Below are positions 11,001 to 18,738 of a stretch of DNA of 34,978 nucleotides, in pieces. The notes below the pieces were generated by a model, which had not been told where the DNA came from, ran no database searches, and saw only the letters and a list, made by a program, of their open reading frames with translations. A program made the position numbers and the translations under genes. Every line of letters begins with the position of its first letter. Within the stretch, counting starts at the first letter, position 1. Source of the stretch: Isosphaeraceae bacterium (GTDB lineage Bacteria; Planctomycetota; Planctomycetia; Isosphaerales; Isosphaeraceae); assembly GCA_031291845.1 (NCBI GenBank), contig JARLIH010000247.1, forward strand, positions 1 through 34,978, given 5' to 3'.

Positions 11001-11367
11001 TCGGCGGAAACCCCGGGTCGAGCGGTAGGTAGGCTCCTCCGGCCTTGAGGATGGCGAGCAGGCCGACTACCATCCCGGTCGATCGCTCGGTACAGAGCCC
11101 AACGAGCGTCTCCGGGCGCACGCCGGTGGCACGAAGGCGATGGGCCAGGCGATTGGCCCGCGCGTTCAAGTCGCGATAGGTCAGGCGCTCGTCGCCGTGC
11201 ACCAAGGCGACCGCGTCCGGGGCGCGTGCTGCCTGCTCCTCGAACAGGCGGTGGACGGGGGGACTCTCGGGGCGGGCGTTCTCCCCCTTCGCCTTCAGCA
11301 GGCGCGCGAGCAACTGACGCTTTTCCTCGGCCGAGAGGCTTGCCGTCTTGTCGATGGTCCCGCCCAT
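8035..11367 (-). CDS. Non-ribosomal peptide synthetase, A-PCP-C (predicted Gly-activating start module)
   Basis: The 1110-residue protein begins with a short helical segment (SAEEKRQLLARLLKAK), then an adenylation domain (about 38-535, [11 protein letters not shown] near 185), a carrier (GGHS, Ser576) and a C-terminal condensation domain (about 625-1075). The specificity positions read DILQLGLIWK, a published glycine code. There is no upstream condensation domain, so this is the likely starting module. Its condensation motif is HHIVTDA (768-774), with Ala in place of the usual final Gly. The protein ends with an acidic helical tail (LTDDEVEALLQRLESG) that may dock to the next synthetase. Ending a protein after C rather than after PCP means the C domain must work with an A-PCP pair on a separate polypeptide. 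The ATG at 11367 is chosen over a longer in-frame extension (to 11478) that lacks conserved sequence; its ribosome site is weak. Confidence 0.95.
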   Translation of the reverse strand: MGGTIDKTASLSAEEKRQLLARLLKAKGENARPESPPVHRLFEEQAARAPDAVALVHGDERLTYRDLNARANRLAHRLRATGVRPETLVGLCTERSTGMVVGLLAILKAGGAYLPLDPGFPPKRLALMLEDAQVPVLVTEQGLSETLPHGGARVVCLDSEWEGFDDEPRTNLSGGAAANNLAYAIYTSGSTGRPKGVLVTHAALTNFLLSMRGLFGMTGRDTLLAVTTLSFDIAALEMFLPLIQGARLEVVGRDIAADGLRLMARLGQEDITFLQATPATWRMLLEAGWGGTPDLTMLCGGEALPRDLADRLLPKGKALWNLYGPTETTIWSSAARVEAGEGPVTIGQPILHTQLYVLDTHLQLVPPGVAGELYIGGLGVARGYLDRPGLTAERFLPDPYGRVAGARLYRTGDLARARNDGTFECLGRVDHQVKVRGFRIELGEIEVNLRRHESVREAVVVARDDPSGEPSLVAYVIPRDGHSPGAPALRAWLREALPEYMVPSAFVTLEALPLTPNGKVDRKALPAPEPERAEPSQGYVPPRGPVEEALAQFLGELLGQNRIGIHDNFFDIGGHSLLATQVLARVRDTFAVEPSLQEFLDEPTVAGLSARVEQLMREQTGVRSAPIVPVPRDGALSASFAQQRLWFLDQLEPNSPAYNIPVAVRLTGALNVPALALALNEVIRRHEALRTTFDAPGGAPIQVIAPHLEIDLPLHDLSGLPTDQREPEALRLIDQEARQPFNLAAGPLIRASLVRLDPREHLALVTVHHIVTDAWSMGLLTLEVAALYEAFAQGRPSALPEPVLQYADYAAWQREWLSGDVLQAQLDYWAKQLRDVPVLGLPTDRTRSTKPTGRGAVRAMEIPIELLDKLRDVSRQEKATLYMTLLAAYQVLLHRYSGQDDFAVGSPIAGRTRSEISNVIGFFVNTLVLRADLSGGPGFRTLLQRVRQTALDAYAHQDLPYEKLVAVLQAERDHGRVPLFQTLFALQNAPLPALEAPGLAMTMFEPDSGTAKFDLALFAIESAGGMAFQFQYSTDLFDATTVDQWLAHFRTLLERIVDHPDQPVGTLPLFSDAERLDVMTPPGVNIDGLTDDEVEALLQRLESGLDAQSE
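8051..8066. repeat. 16-bp perfect palindrome at the junction of the two NRPS genes
   Basis: TCGAGTCCGGACTCGA is its own reverse complement and abuts the start codon of the second synthetase, filling the place where a ribosome binding site would be expected. It also encodes the LESGLD part of the upstream protein tail. In mRNA it could form a hairpin that makes translation of the second gene depend on ribosomes ending at 8035; this is inference. Confidence 0.5.
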
Positions 11368-11922
11368 AGTGTTACGACCCCGTTCCTTGATTCTCCGACC
11401 GGCGGTGTCCGCGCCTCTTGGCGGGCCGATCGAAATCTTGAAAAGGGGTGTCCGTTCCCCGCCACCGGCCGCTCGCAAACGCCGGCACTCTCAGCGCCCC
11501 AAGCGGGGGCACCGTCCAGCCTGCAAGCTAGGGGCCGAAGGGGGTTGTTTCCGAAAGATCGCTTGGCCCGGCGCCGAGGGGTAAGAAGACGACGCGACCG
11601 GAGCCACGGGGCAGGAAGAACGTCCTGGGACCAATCAATGGCTTGCCCTCGAACGCCCCGGCGTCCCGCGCCCTCCCGCCACCAAGCACCCCGCCGCCGT
11701 CTTGGTTGTCGACGCTGTGGGCCGATCGGCTCAAACGAGCCACGATAAGATCGACGCGACCGGAACGTCCTACTTGAACCGCCTGCCTGTTAATGGGAGC
11801 CTAGATTACCCCGCCTGAGGGACGGATGTCAAGTAAGGCGAGCCCGTCCGCCGGTTGTCCAGCTAGTCCGGGCTTTTGTGATTGTGGTGTCGGCACTCCG
11901 GTAGGAGACCAGGACGTTCTCC
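11368..11922. promoter_or_regulatory. Divergent intergenic region between NRPS and sulfotransferase genes
   Basis: This 555-bp stretch has no credible gene and must hold promoters for both directions. A shared motif occurs three times: GAACGTCCTGG at 11618-11628, its exact reverse complement CCAGGACGTTC at 11909-11919, and the 9-base core GAACGTCCT at 11763-11771. A 13-base direct repeat, CGACGCGACCGGA, occurs at 11590-11602 and 11752-11764. These may be operator sites, but no regulator gene lies in the window. A TTGAAC at 11774-11779 and TAGATT at 11802-11807 resemble promoter hexamers, but the 22-bp spacing is too long to be convincing. Confidence 0.45.
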
Positions 11923-13095
11923 TTGTTGGAGTGCCGGCGCATTTACGAGCTTGCCCACCGCCTCCCCGATCGAGTCCTACCCCAGATCCATGGCCCCTGC
12001 GAGAAACCGCTGGTGATCTTTCTGCTTCGACTCTTGCTCGCGCGACACTTGGTCCATCCTTTTGAAGGCTTGACCCTCGCCGACTGGCGCCAACTCCTCC
12101 GGCGCGAGCGGTACCGCATCGATCCGGTGTACTGGCCGAGGGCGCTCTGGATCTCGGCGCAGGGCTTCTGGAACTCGTACGCCGAACGCACGGTCGAGCA
12201 GCGGTTCGGGGCGGCCATCGACGCGGCCCGGGTCGAGGCGCCGGTCTTCGTCCTCGGCCACTACCGCAGCGGCACGACGTTCCTCCACGAGTTGCTGCGA
12301 ACCGACCCCAGGTTCGCCTCACCGAACCGGTTCCAGACGTTCAACCCCAGGACGTTTCTCGGCACAGAGCCTTGGCTTGCCCCGGTCGTCGAGCCGTTCA
12401 TGCTGCCGCGCAGGGTGCAGGAAGACGAGGTCGCCTACGCCGTGCTGACGCAGCTCTCCCCCTACATGGATTGGATCTTCCCGCGCAGCCAGCACGGCTA
12501 CGAACGCTATCTGACGTTCCACGACGCTGACCCTGCCGAGGTTGCGCAGTGGTCGGCCGCGCTCGTCCGATTCATGAAAGCTCTGACCGTTAAGCACCAG
12601 CGCCCGCTCATCCTGAAGTCGCCCCCGCACACCGCACGGGTCCGCCTGCTGCTACGGCTCTTCCCCGACGCCCGGTTCGTCCACATCCGCCGCGACCCTT
12701 ACGCCGTGTTCGTCTCGACCATCGGCCTGCTCAAGTCCCTCTACCCCGTCTTCGGGCTCCAGCGCGGCCCGCGCAAGATTGACGAGGACGCCGTGCTGCG
12801 GACCTACAAGACGATGTACGACGCCTACTTCGACGACATCCACCTGGTTCCCCCCGGCCAGCTCATCGAGATTGCCTACGAAGACCTCGAGCACGACCCG
12901 CTCGGCCAGCTCCGCACGATCTACGATGGGATTGCGCTCGGCGATTTCGACGAGGTCCGGCCCGCGCTGGACGAGTACATCGCGTCCATCGCGGGCTATC
13001 GCAAGAACCGACACCGGCCGCTCGCCGATGCTACCCGGGAGAAGGTCGCCGAGGCGTGTGCGCGGAGCTTCGACGCGTGGGGTTATCCCCGCTGA
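11923..13095 (+). CDS. Sulfotransferase family protein (PAPS-dependent type)
   Basis: The 390-residue protein has the 5'-phosphosulfate-binding loop GHYRSGTTFLHELL (about 112-125) and a 3'-phosphate-binding region FVHIRRDPYAVFVS (about 252-265), the two signatures of PAPS-using sulfotransferases. Members move a sulfuryl group from PAPS to hydroxyl or amino groups of small molecules, lipids or glycans. Next to NRPS and EPS genes, candidate acceptors are the Thr hydroxyl of the peptide, a hydroxylated leucine or a sugar. The start is uncertain: an in-frame stop lies at 11902-11904, and the first usable codon after it is TTG at 11923, eight bases after CAGGA; a GTG near 12013 is an alternative. 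It is divergent from the NRPS genes. An unrelated acceptor remains possible. Confidence 0.85.
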   Translation: MLECRRIYELAHRLPDRVLPQIHGPCEKPLVIFLLRLLLARHLVHPFEGLTLADWRQLLRRERYRIDPVYWPRALWISAQGFWNSYAERTVEQRFGAAIDAARVEAPVFVLGHYRSGTTFLHELLRTDPRFASPNRFQTFNPRTFLGTEPWLAPVVEPFMLPRRVQEDEVAYAVLTQLSPYMDWIFPRSQHGYERYLTFHDADPAEVAQWSAALVRFMKALTVKHQRPLILKSPPHTARVRLLLRLFPDARFVHIRRDPYAVFVSTIGLLKSLYPVFGLQRGPRKIDEDAVLRTYKTMYDAYFDDIHLVPPGQLIEIAYEDLEHDPLGQLRTIYDGIALGDFDEVRPALDEYIASIAGYRKNRHRPLADATREKVAEACARSFDAWGYPR

Positions 13096-13549
13096 GCGAC
13101 ATCACAGGGAAGTCCGTTGTGGACGCCACAACGGCCGCGGATCCCCGCGCGGCGATCCTTGTCTCAAGAGGCCCGGTCCCGGCAAGGAGATGGCGAGAGC
13201 GGGGGTCGTACAGAAGTGACTCCGGAACATATTCTCTTGGTCACCCGCAGTTTACAGACGGCCGTCGACGGTGCCCGAACGGTAGGCGCCCGCGTTGCGG
13301 AGCCACCACGTGATCTCGTGCAGGGTTGCAGCCGCCGTTGGGGGCTGATATGAAAACGACGGTCCGTCGTTCAATCAGATTTGCCTTCGCACCGAGGCTG
13401 GCCACCCGGCGCGCTGCGCTACGGAAGGGCGCCAATAGCCGGCCTACCCCGAAAATCGTTCTCATCCGACGCTCTGCGCAAATCCGATTAATAGATCGAT
13501 GGATAGAGTACGACGTTTGACTCTGTGGGTTACGCTGGAACGCCGCAAG
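13096..13549. other. Intergenic region between sulfotransferase and TolC-like gene
   Basis: This 454-bp spacer holds a strong hairpin at 13114-13134 just after the sulfotransferase stop and no convincing gene. Several short open frames cross it but show no protein-like composition. The end nearest the TolC gene (about 13470-13540) is less GC-rich and probably carries the promoter of the efflux operon, though I could not fix convincing -35 and -10 boxes. Confidence 0.4.
13114..13134 (+). terminator. Hairpin 19 bp after the sulfotransferase stop, possible terminator
   Basis: CCGTTGTGG and CCACAACGG form a perfect 9-bp stem with a three-base ACG loop. No T-run follows, so it is not a classical intrinsic terminator. 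It may still end or protect the sulfotransferase transcript, or serve as a protein-binding dyad. Confidence 0.4.
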
Positions 13550-15220
13550 ATGCGACTGATCGAGTGTATACAACGAAGCGCGCGTTCCCCTGCGTGTCTC
13601 GTTCTCGGCTCGGTCTTACTGGCCGTGGGATGCTCACAGACGCGGATTGGCTACAGGGGCGCCCTCCTCGAAAGCGCTACTCCACGGAAGGGAGTGGATC
13701 CTCAGCGCGTCGACCGCGAGAGGACCGCGGCGGCGGCTCCGGGCGATGTCAAGGTCCACCCAGCTTCAGGTGAGGTGCCGGAGTGGGCACGGTCCGAGGT
13801 TAGCCCATCGGCACCGGCACCGTTGCCCGCGCCGAGTCTTGCCCCCCCGACCGCTCCGGAGCCCTCGTCCCTGGTCACCTCGGGTTCGGACGATCCCGAT
13901 CAGGCCGGGCGGCCGGTATCGCTCCAGGAAGCGATCGACCTGGCATTCCGGCGCCAGCCTCGGTTGCGGGCCCACCTGGAAAGCATCGATCAAGCGCGGG
14001 GGTTGAAGGGGGTTGCCCAATCGCTCTTCTTGCCGACCCTTGGCACCGCCTACAGTGTGGGCGGCTACAACCTGAATGTAGGGGGTGATTCGTTTCGACT
14101 TCCTTCGGCGGGCCAGGCGTCAATCCCCGGCTTCACCGTCGTGCCGCCGGGCTTTGCGCTGCCGGTTGGCCTGAATCTGAGCACGGGTTATGAGTTGGCC
14201 GAGCTCAAACTGCAGTGGCTCGTGATCGACTTCGGCCGGCGTCTGGGAACTTACGAGGCCGCGCAGCTCGGCGTCGACATCGCCCAGTTGCAGACGGACC
14301 GGGCGTATCAGACTGTGGCGAACGAGGTTGCGGTCGCCTATTACAACGTGCTGCGCACTCGCGCTCTGCGTCGGACCGCGCGGGAGGCGACGCGGCGGTC
14401 GGAAGACCAGCGCGACGTGGCACGCAAACTGGCTGGGGGTGGGGTCCTTGAACGCGAGCAAGTCCTCCGCGCCGAAGTCTTGCTCGCCGAGAGTCTGAGG
14501 TTGCTCGACATGGCTGAAGAGGCGGTCGGAGTGGCGGAGGCCGCGTTGAACCTCGCGATTGGCCTGAAGCCCGGCGAGATGATCGGGGTAGCCGAGCCCC
14601 CCGAGGTGCCGGAATTCCGGCCCGCTCTGTGCGACTGCCTGGAGACGGCGATCCGCGGACGTCGCGAGTTCCAGGTGGCTCGGCGGACCGTAGAGGTTGC
14701 CCAGGCAGGGAACCGGGTGGCGACCGCCTCGTTCGCGCCGAAGGTAGTCGCGGAAGGCACGCTCCTCGACTTGCAGCAGGCCGCCCCTCGCGGACACGCC
14801 GATATTGCGCTCGGGTTCATCCGGATGGAGTGGACGATGTTCGAGGGGGGACGGAGGGTCGCCTCCAAGCGCATCGCCGACTCGAAGGTGCGCGAGGCGA
14901 TGGCCCAGGCCGAATCGATCGCCGATACGATCGCTTTTCAGGTGAACGAGAACTACCGCAGATTAATGACCGCCCGCCTCGGAATCGACCGCGCCCGCCC
15001 CGCGGTCGAGCAGGCCCGCGAAAACTACCGCCTCGTCCGGGCGCGCGCCGTCGAGGGTGACGCCACCCCGACGGAGATTACGGACGCCCAGACCGCCTTG
15101 ACTCGCTCCGAACAAAACCACCTCAACTCCATCTACGACTATCTGTCGGCAATCGCCCGGCTCGAGTACGTCATGGGTGTCTCACCCTCACCGTTCAGCC
15201 AGGAAAGCCACGGCCACTGA
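13550..15220 (+). CDS. TolC/OprM-like outer membrane efflux lipoprotein
   Basis: The 556-residue protein starts with a basic, then hydrophobic segment ending LLAVGC, an imperfect lipobox with Cys28 as the probable lipidation site. A Pro/Ala/Ser-rich linker to about residue 120 precedes two outer-membrane-efflux repeats with long alpha-helical, coiled-coil-like stretches (for example SLQEAIDLAFRRQPRLRAHL and the ARENYRLVRARAVEGDATPTE region). TolC-type proteins form the trimeric outer-membrane channel of tripartite pumps. I chose the ATG at 13550 over an in-frame ATG at 13499 because it places the signal peptide at the N-terminus. The adaptor and MFS pump follow at 94 bp and with a 4-bp overlap, so the three genes form one exporter operon, plausibly for the peptide made next door. 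Confidence 0.9.
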   Translation: MRLIECIQRSARSPACLVLGSVLLAVGCSQTRIGYRGALLESATPRKGVDPQRVDRERTAAAAPGDVKVHPASGEVPEWARSEVSPSAPAPLPAPSLAPPTAPEPSSLVTSGSDDPDQAGRPVSLQEAIDLAFRRQPRLRAHLESIDQARGLKGVAQSLFLPTLGTAYSVGGYNLNVGGDSFRLPSAGQASIPGFTVVPPGFALPVGLNLSTGYELAELKLQWLVIDFGRRLGTYEAAQLGVDIAQLQTDRAYQTVANEVAVAYYNVLRTRALRRTAREATRRSEDQRDVARKLAGGGVLEREQVLRAEVLLAESLRLLDMAEEAVGVAEAALNLAIGLKPGEMIGVAEPPEVPEFRPALCDCLETAIRGRREFQVARRTVEVAQAGNRVATASFAPKVVAEGTLLDLQQAAPRGHADIALGFIRMEWTMFEGGRRVASKRIADSKVREAMAQAESIADTIAFQVNENYRRLMTARLGIDRARPAVEQARENYRLVRARAVEGDATPTEITDAQTALTRSEQNHLNSIYDYLSAIARLEYVMGVSPSPFSQESHGH

Positions 15221-15314
15221 CGCCACCGAACGCGTGGAGACCGTCGATCACACAAGTCGGACACGGCAGAACCCGACAACTGGAGTCGCGCCGTGAGCCC
15301 CTTGGAGTCGTACC

Positions 15315-16787
15315 ATGAACCCCGCCGAAGCCCCGCCGAGCGTAGCCGCTGCTGCGCCTCCTCCTCCATCCGTTTCACCTGCCCCGGCCGTGCCGCCCGC
15401 CCCTTCCCGTGGTCGGCGCTGGCTCCGTTCTGTTCTCTGGGTGGCCGTAGCCCTGGCGCTGGTCGCCCTCGGCGCCCTGGTGCTGACCCGGTGGGTGGCA
15501 TATCGCCTGGGGCACTCGGTCACCGACGACGCCTTCGTCGAGGCCCACATCATCAACGTCGCACCGGAAATGGTCTCGGGGCGAATCGTCCGCTTTTTGG
15601 TCGATGAGAACGACAGTGTCGAGTCTGGTCAGTTACTCGCCGAACTCGACCCGGTCCCCTATCGTGACAGAGTGAGTCTCGCGTCGGCCAAGCTAGACTC
15701 CGCGACGGAGGAGCTGGGCCGGCAGCAGGCCGACCTGGAACGTTTGCGGCGGGAGGTCCCGATCCACATCGAGATCGCCCGACGTTCGCTCGCTGCCGCA
15801 ATGGCCGACCGGTCCAAGGCCGAAGAGTCGCTCAAGCTGACCGAAGACGACGTCGAACGCGGGATCGATGAAGCCCGCGCCGCGTTGAAGGCGGCAAAGG
15901 CCGACCAGTTGCTGGCCCAACAGGAGTTCAGCCGCTTCACGAACCTGTACCGCCAGGAGGTCGTGGCCGAGCGGCGGTCGCAGGAAGTCACGCGTTCGCG
16001 CGACGCCGCGCAGGCCCAGGTCGACCTCGCCGAGGCGCGGCTCGCCAAGGCGCTGGCCTCGCGGACCCAGGTCGACGTCGCGCGCCGCTCGCTCGATGCG
16101 GCAGGGACCACCGCCCAGAAAGCTGAGAAAGGAATCGACCTCGCCGCAACCGGCAACGATCAGGTCCGGGTCGTCGAGCTGCTCGTCGCGGTGAAGAAGA
16201 AGGCCGTGGAGGAAGCCCGCCGGGCGCTCGAGTCGGCCGAGCACGAGCTGGCGTACACCCAGATCCGGGCGCCCTTTTCCGGTGTTGTCATCCGGCGATT
16301 CCGCCACCTCGGAGACTTCGCTTCGGTCGGCGTCGCGCTCCTGAGCATGTACAATCCCGAGCTGCTCTACGTGACGGCCAACCTGGAGGAGACCCGACTG
16401 CCCGGGGTGGCGCCCGGGGCGGCGGTCCGGCTCGACGTCGATGCCTTGCGCGAGCCGTTCCGGGGCCGGGTGATCTGGATTAACAAGTCGACCGGGGCCC
16501 AGTTCTCGCTGATGCCCCGCAACGTCGTCTCGGGCGAGTTCACCAAGGTCGTCCAGCGCGTCCCGGTCCGGATCGGAATCGAGCGCGACGACCCGCGCTG
16601 GGCACAGCTCCGCGCCGGGCTGTCGGTGCGGGTCGCCTTCACCCACGGCACCGGCGACCCGGTCTGGGCCGCGCAAGCCGCGCGGCGGATGGCCGACCTC
16701 GAGGGCCGCTCCAACCCGATGCGCGAACCGGCTGCGGACGCGCCCGAGCGCTCCTTGCGAGACGTCCCCAGGGAGCTTCCCCGATGA
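15315..16787 (+). CDS. EmrA/HlyD-type membrane fusion protein
   Basis: The 490-residue protein has a Pro-rich cytoplasmic start, one transmembrane helix (about residues 35-60, VLWVAVALALVALGALVL), then VTDDAFVEAHIINVAPEMVSG, a classic beginning of the lipoyl/barrel-sandwich hybrid domain. A long coiled coil rich in Ala/Arg/Glu (about 120-315) follows, then the second lipoyl half (YTQIRAPFSGVVIRRF) and a beta-barrel. It should bridge the MFS pump and the TolC-like channel across the periplasm. GGAG lies at a suitable distance upstream of the ATG. The stop overlaps the start of the MFS gene by 4 bp (ATGA), pointing to coupled translation. Confidence 0.92.
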   Translation: MNPAEAPPSVAAAAPPPPSVSPAPAVPPAPSRGRRWLRSVLWVAVALALVALGALVLTRWVAYRLGHSVTDDAFVEAHIINVAPEMVSGRIVRFLVDENDSVESGQLLAELDPVPYRDRVSLASAKLDSATEELGRQQADLERLRREVPIHIEIARRSLAAAMADRSKAEESLKLTEDDVERGIDEARAALKAAKADQLLAQQEFSRFTNLYRQEVVAERRSQEVTRSRDAAQAQVDLAEARLAKALASRTQVDVARRSLDAAGTTAQKAEKGIDLAATGNDQVRVVELLVAVKKKAVEEARRALESAEHELAYTQIRAPFSGVVIRRFRHLGDFASVGVALLSMYNPELLYVTANLEETRLPGVAPGAAVRLDVDALREPFRGRVIWINKSTGAQFSLMPRNVVSGEFTKVVQRVPVRIGIERDDPRWAQLRAGLSVRVAFTHGTGDPVWAAQAARRMADLEGRSNPMREPAADAPERSLRDVPRELPR

Positions 16788-18394
16788 CCGCGGCCACCCA
16801 CCCACCGCCACCCTTGGCGGCCGCCGGCCGCGGTCAGCTCACCCTGTTGGCGATCGCCGTCGTGCCGGTCCTGGCGACGGTCTACCAGACACTTGTGCTG
16901 ACCGACGTCACCGGCGATGTGATCCGTAAAGGGATTCAGGGCGACTCCTACCAGATGCTCTGGACCAACCTGACGTGGGGCGTCGCCACGTTCTACGGGA
17001 TTTTCATCGGAATCTGGGCGATGGCCCGGATCGGGGCCCGCCAGACAATCGCGATCGGGCTGGCGCTCTTCGCCCTGGGCAACGGTCTCTGCGGGGCAAG
17101 CGTCGACATTCCTTCAATGGCAGCCGCGAGAGTGGTCGAGGGGATCGGTAAGGGAATGACGATCTCCCTGTATCGGGCCACGCTCTATCGCCAGTTCGAC
17201 CGGACGATCCTTCTCGCCGTCGGGATCTACGGGATCATCGCTTACTCAACCCGGCCGATGACCCCTCTCGTGACGGCTTACATCAACGACGCGCTCTCGT
17301 GGCGCTGGATTTACTGGGTCAACGTGCCGGTCGCTCTGCTCGGCCTCGCGTTGGTCCTCCGGACATTTCGTCCCGACCGGCCGCCGAAGCCGCTCCCGCT
17401 ACGGTTTGACTGGCTCGCCGTCACGCTGTTCGCCCTCTGGGTGACGTGCCTGCTATTCACCTGCGGCTGGTACCGTAGGTGGGGGGGCTGGACCTCGAAC
17501 ATGTTCGCCGTCACCGCGATGTCCTCCATCGTCCTGCCGCTGGTTCTTCTCGCCTGGACTGGCTCGGGCCTCTCGCCGGACGAACACCTGCGGCGCCTGG
17601 TCCGGGTGCGGGGCTACGTGCTGGCGATGTGCGTGCGGATGCTTCTGCTGGTGAACTTCTCGGCGGTTCTGGCCGTGATGGCGAAGTACCTGATCGAGCT
17701 GCGCGACTACCCTCGTGACGTCGCGGGCTGGGTGCTGGCGTCGTCGTCGCCCGCAATGGCGGTGTCGACCATTTTGACCACCGTTTTCCACCACCGCGCG
17801 CTGCGGCCTCTGTGGCTCTTGGTGGGCGTCGTGGGGAGCGCTGTCAGCCTGTGGTGGCTCTCGGGCATCGACAACTTCACGCCCAAGGAGCAGGTCGCCG
17901 CGTGTCTCGCCTGCTGGGGCCTGTTCCTCGGCCTCTTCCCGCCAGTCTTCTTGACCGACGAGCTCGAGGCCCTGGAGCGGCAGGATGCGATGTACGGCGC
18001 GGCCGTCTCGGTCGTCTTTCTCGTTCTGCCGCTGCTGGTGGTGCCGGTCGCGACGGGGACGGCCATTTCCGCGTGGACCGACCGTGCCCTGGACAGCCAG
18101 CGTCTGAACCTGCGGGAAGAGCGTACGCCCGTCCGCGAAGCCCAAGCCCGTATCGCCGACGATTACCGCCAGCGCGGGGTTGATGGTCCCGGGCTCGCGT
18201 CGTTGACCGGCGCTGCGCTGGGAGCGTTCACCCGGGCTGAGAGCGTCGCCCGCGGTTTCCAGGACGGACTGAAGTTTCTGAGCCTGACGATGCTCGGGCT
18301 CGGGCTGCCACTGGCGGCGCTCCGCGCTTTCACGCCGCCGCGCCTGCAAGTCATCCCAGAGCCGTCCCTGACCGGTTGGCACCGATCCCGTTGA
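16784..18394 (+). CDS. MFS transporter, DHA2/EmrB-type drug or product exporter
   Basis: The 536-residue protein is hydrophobic with about 14 predicted membrane segments. The early region has the features of major facilitator pumps, including MARIGARQTIAIGLALFALG between helices 2 and 3 and ARVVEGIGKGMTISLYRATLY later. The size and the position directly after an EmrA-like adaptor support the proton-driven DHA2 class, which works with an adaptor and a TolC channel. The last periplasmic loop (about residues 425-500) is long and charged. The NRPS/sulfotransferase context suggests export of the peptide product or self-protection, but a general multidrug role cannot be excluded. Confidence 0.88.
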   Translation: MTAATHPPPPLAAAGRGQLTLLAIAVVPVLATVYQTLVLTDVTGDVIRKGIQGDSYQMLWTNLTWGVATFYGIFIGIWAMARIGARQTIAIGLALFALGNGLCGASVDIPSMAAARVVEGIGKGMTISLYRATLYRQFDRTILLAVGIYGIIAYSTRPMTPLVTAYINDALSWRWIYWVNVPVALLGLALVLRTFRPDRPPKPLPLRFDWLAVTLFALWVTCLLFTCGWYRRWGGWTSNMFAVTAMSSIVLPLVLLAWTGSGLSPDEHLRRLVRVRGYVLAMCVRMLLLVNFSAVLAVMAKYLIELRDYPRDVAGWVLASSSPAMAVSTILTTVFHHRALRPLWLLVGVVGSAVSLWWLSGIDNFTPKEQVAACLACWGLFLGLFPPVFLTDELEALERQDAMYGAAVSVVFLVLPLLVVPVATGTAISAWTDRALDSQRLNLREERTPVREAQARIADDYRQRGVDGPGLASLTGAALGAFTRAESVARGFQDGLKFLSLTMLGLGLPLAALRAFTPPRLQVIPEPSLTGWHRSR

Positions 18395-18738
18395 CCTTAC
18401 TCTGATACGCCGGCCCCGTTCATGCAAATACATCGCCGCCAAAAATTGTGGGCAATCCAGCCTAAATAAGAATGTGCGTGTGCAACTCATTATCACTTCG
18501 CGGGTTAGCGCATATAGCTTGCGGTATCTTCGGGTTTGACGTACGTCGCATACAATGACGCATTGCAAGAGGCAGGTGAGCGTAACGCCGCGCACGGGCG
18601 TTTCTCATTGATGCCCAAATGCAACGATCCTCCATCGTTGCTTGCTGTTGAAGGGCGTTCCCGACTAGATTTTGTATGCGCCGTTGACGGCCTTGCTCGA
18701 CGGAGCCGAATTCCCGCCGCCCTGGTATCGAGTATTTC
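18395..18738. other. Intergenic region before the GT/A-PCP/P450 operon
   Basis: This 344-bp spacer is clearly less GC-rich than its surroundings and has no credible gene. It probably carries the promoter for the operon starting at 18739. TTGACG (18535-18540) and TACAAT (18551-18556) each resemble promoter boxes, but only nine bases separate them, so they are not a normal pair. A perfect hairpin lies at 18621-18641. Confidence 0.4.
18621..18641 (+). promoter_or_regulatory. Leader hairpin upstream of the GT4 gene
   Basis: GCAACGAT and ATCGTTGC form a perfect 8-bp stem with the loop CCTCC, about 100 bases before the start codon. The loop is complementary to GGAGG-type ribosome sites. It could be an operator or an mRNA leader structure. 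No further support is visible. Confidence 0.35.

Noticed and set aside
18535..18556. TTGACG and TACAAT as a sigma-70 promoter pair
   Set aside because: Only nine bases separate the boxes, far less than the usual 16-18.
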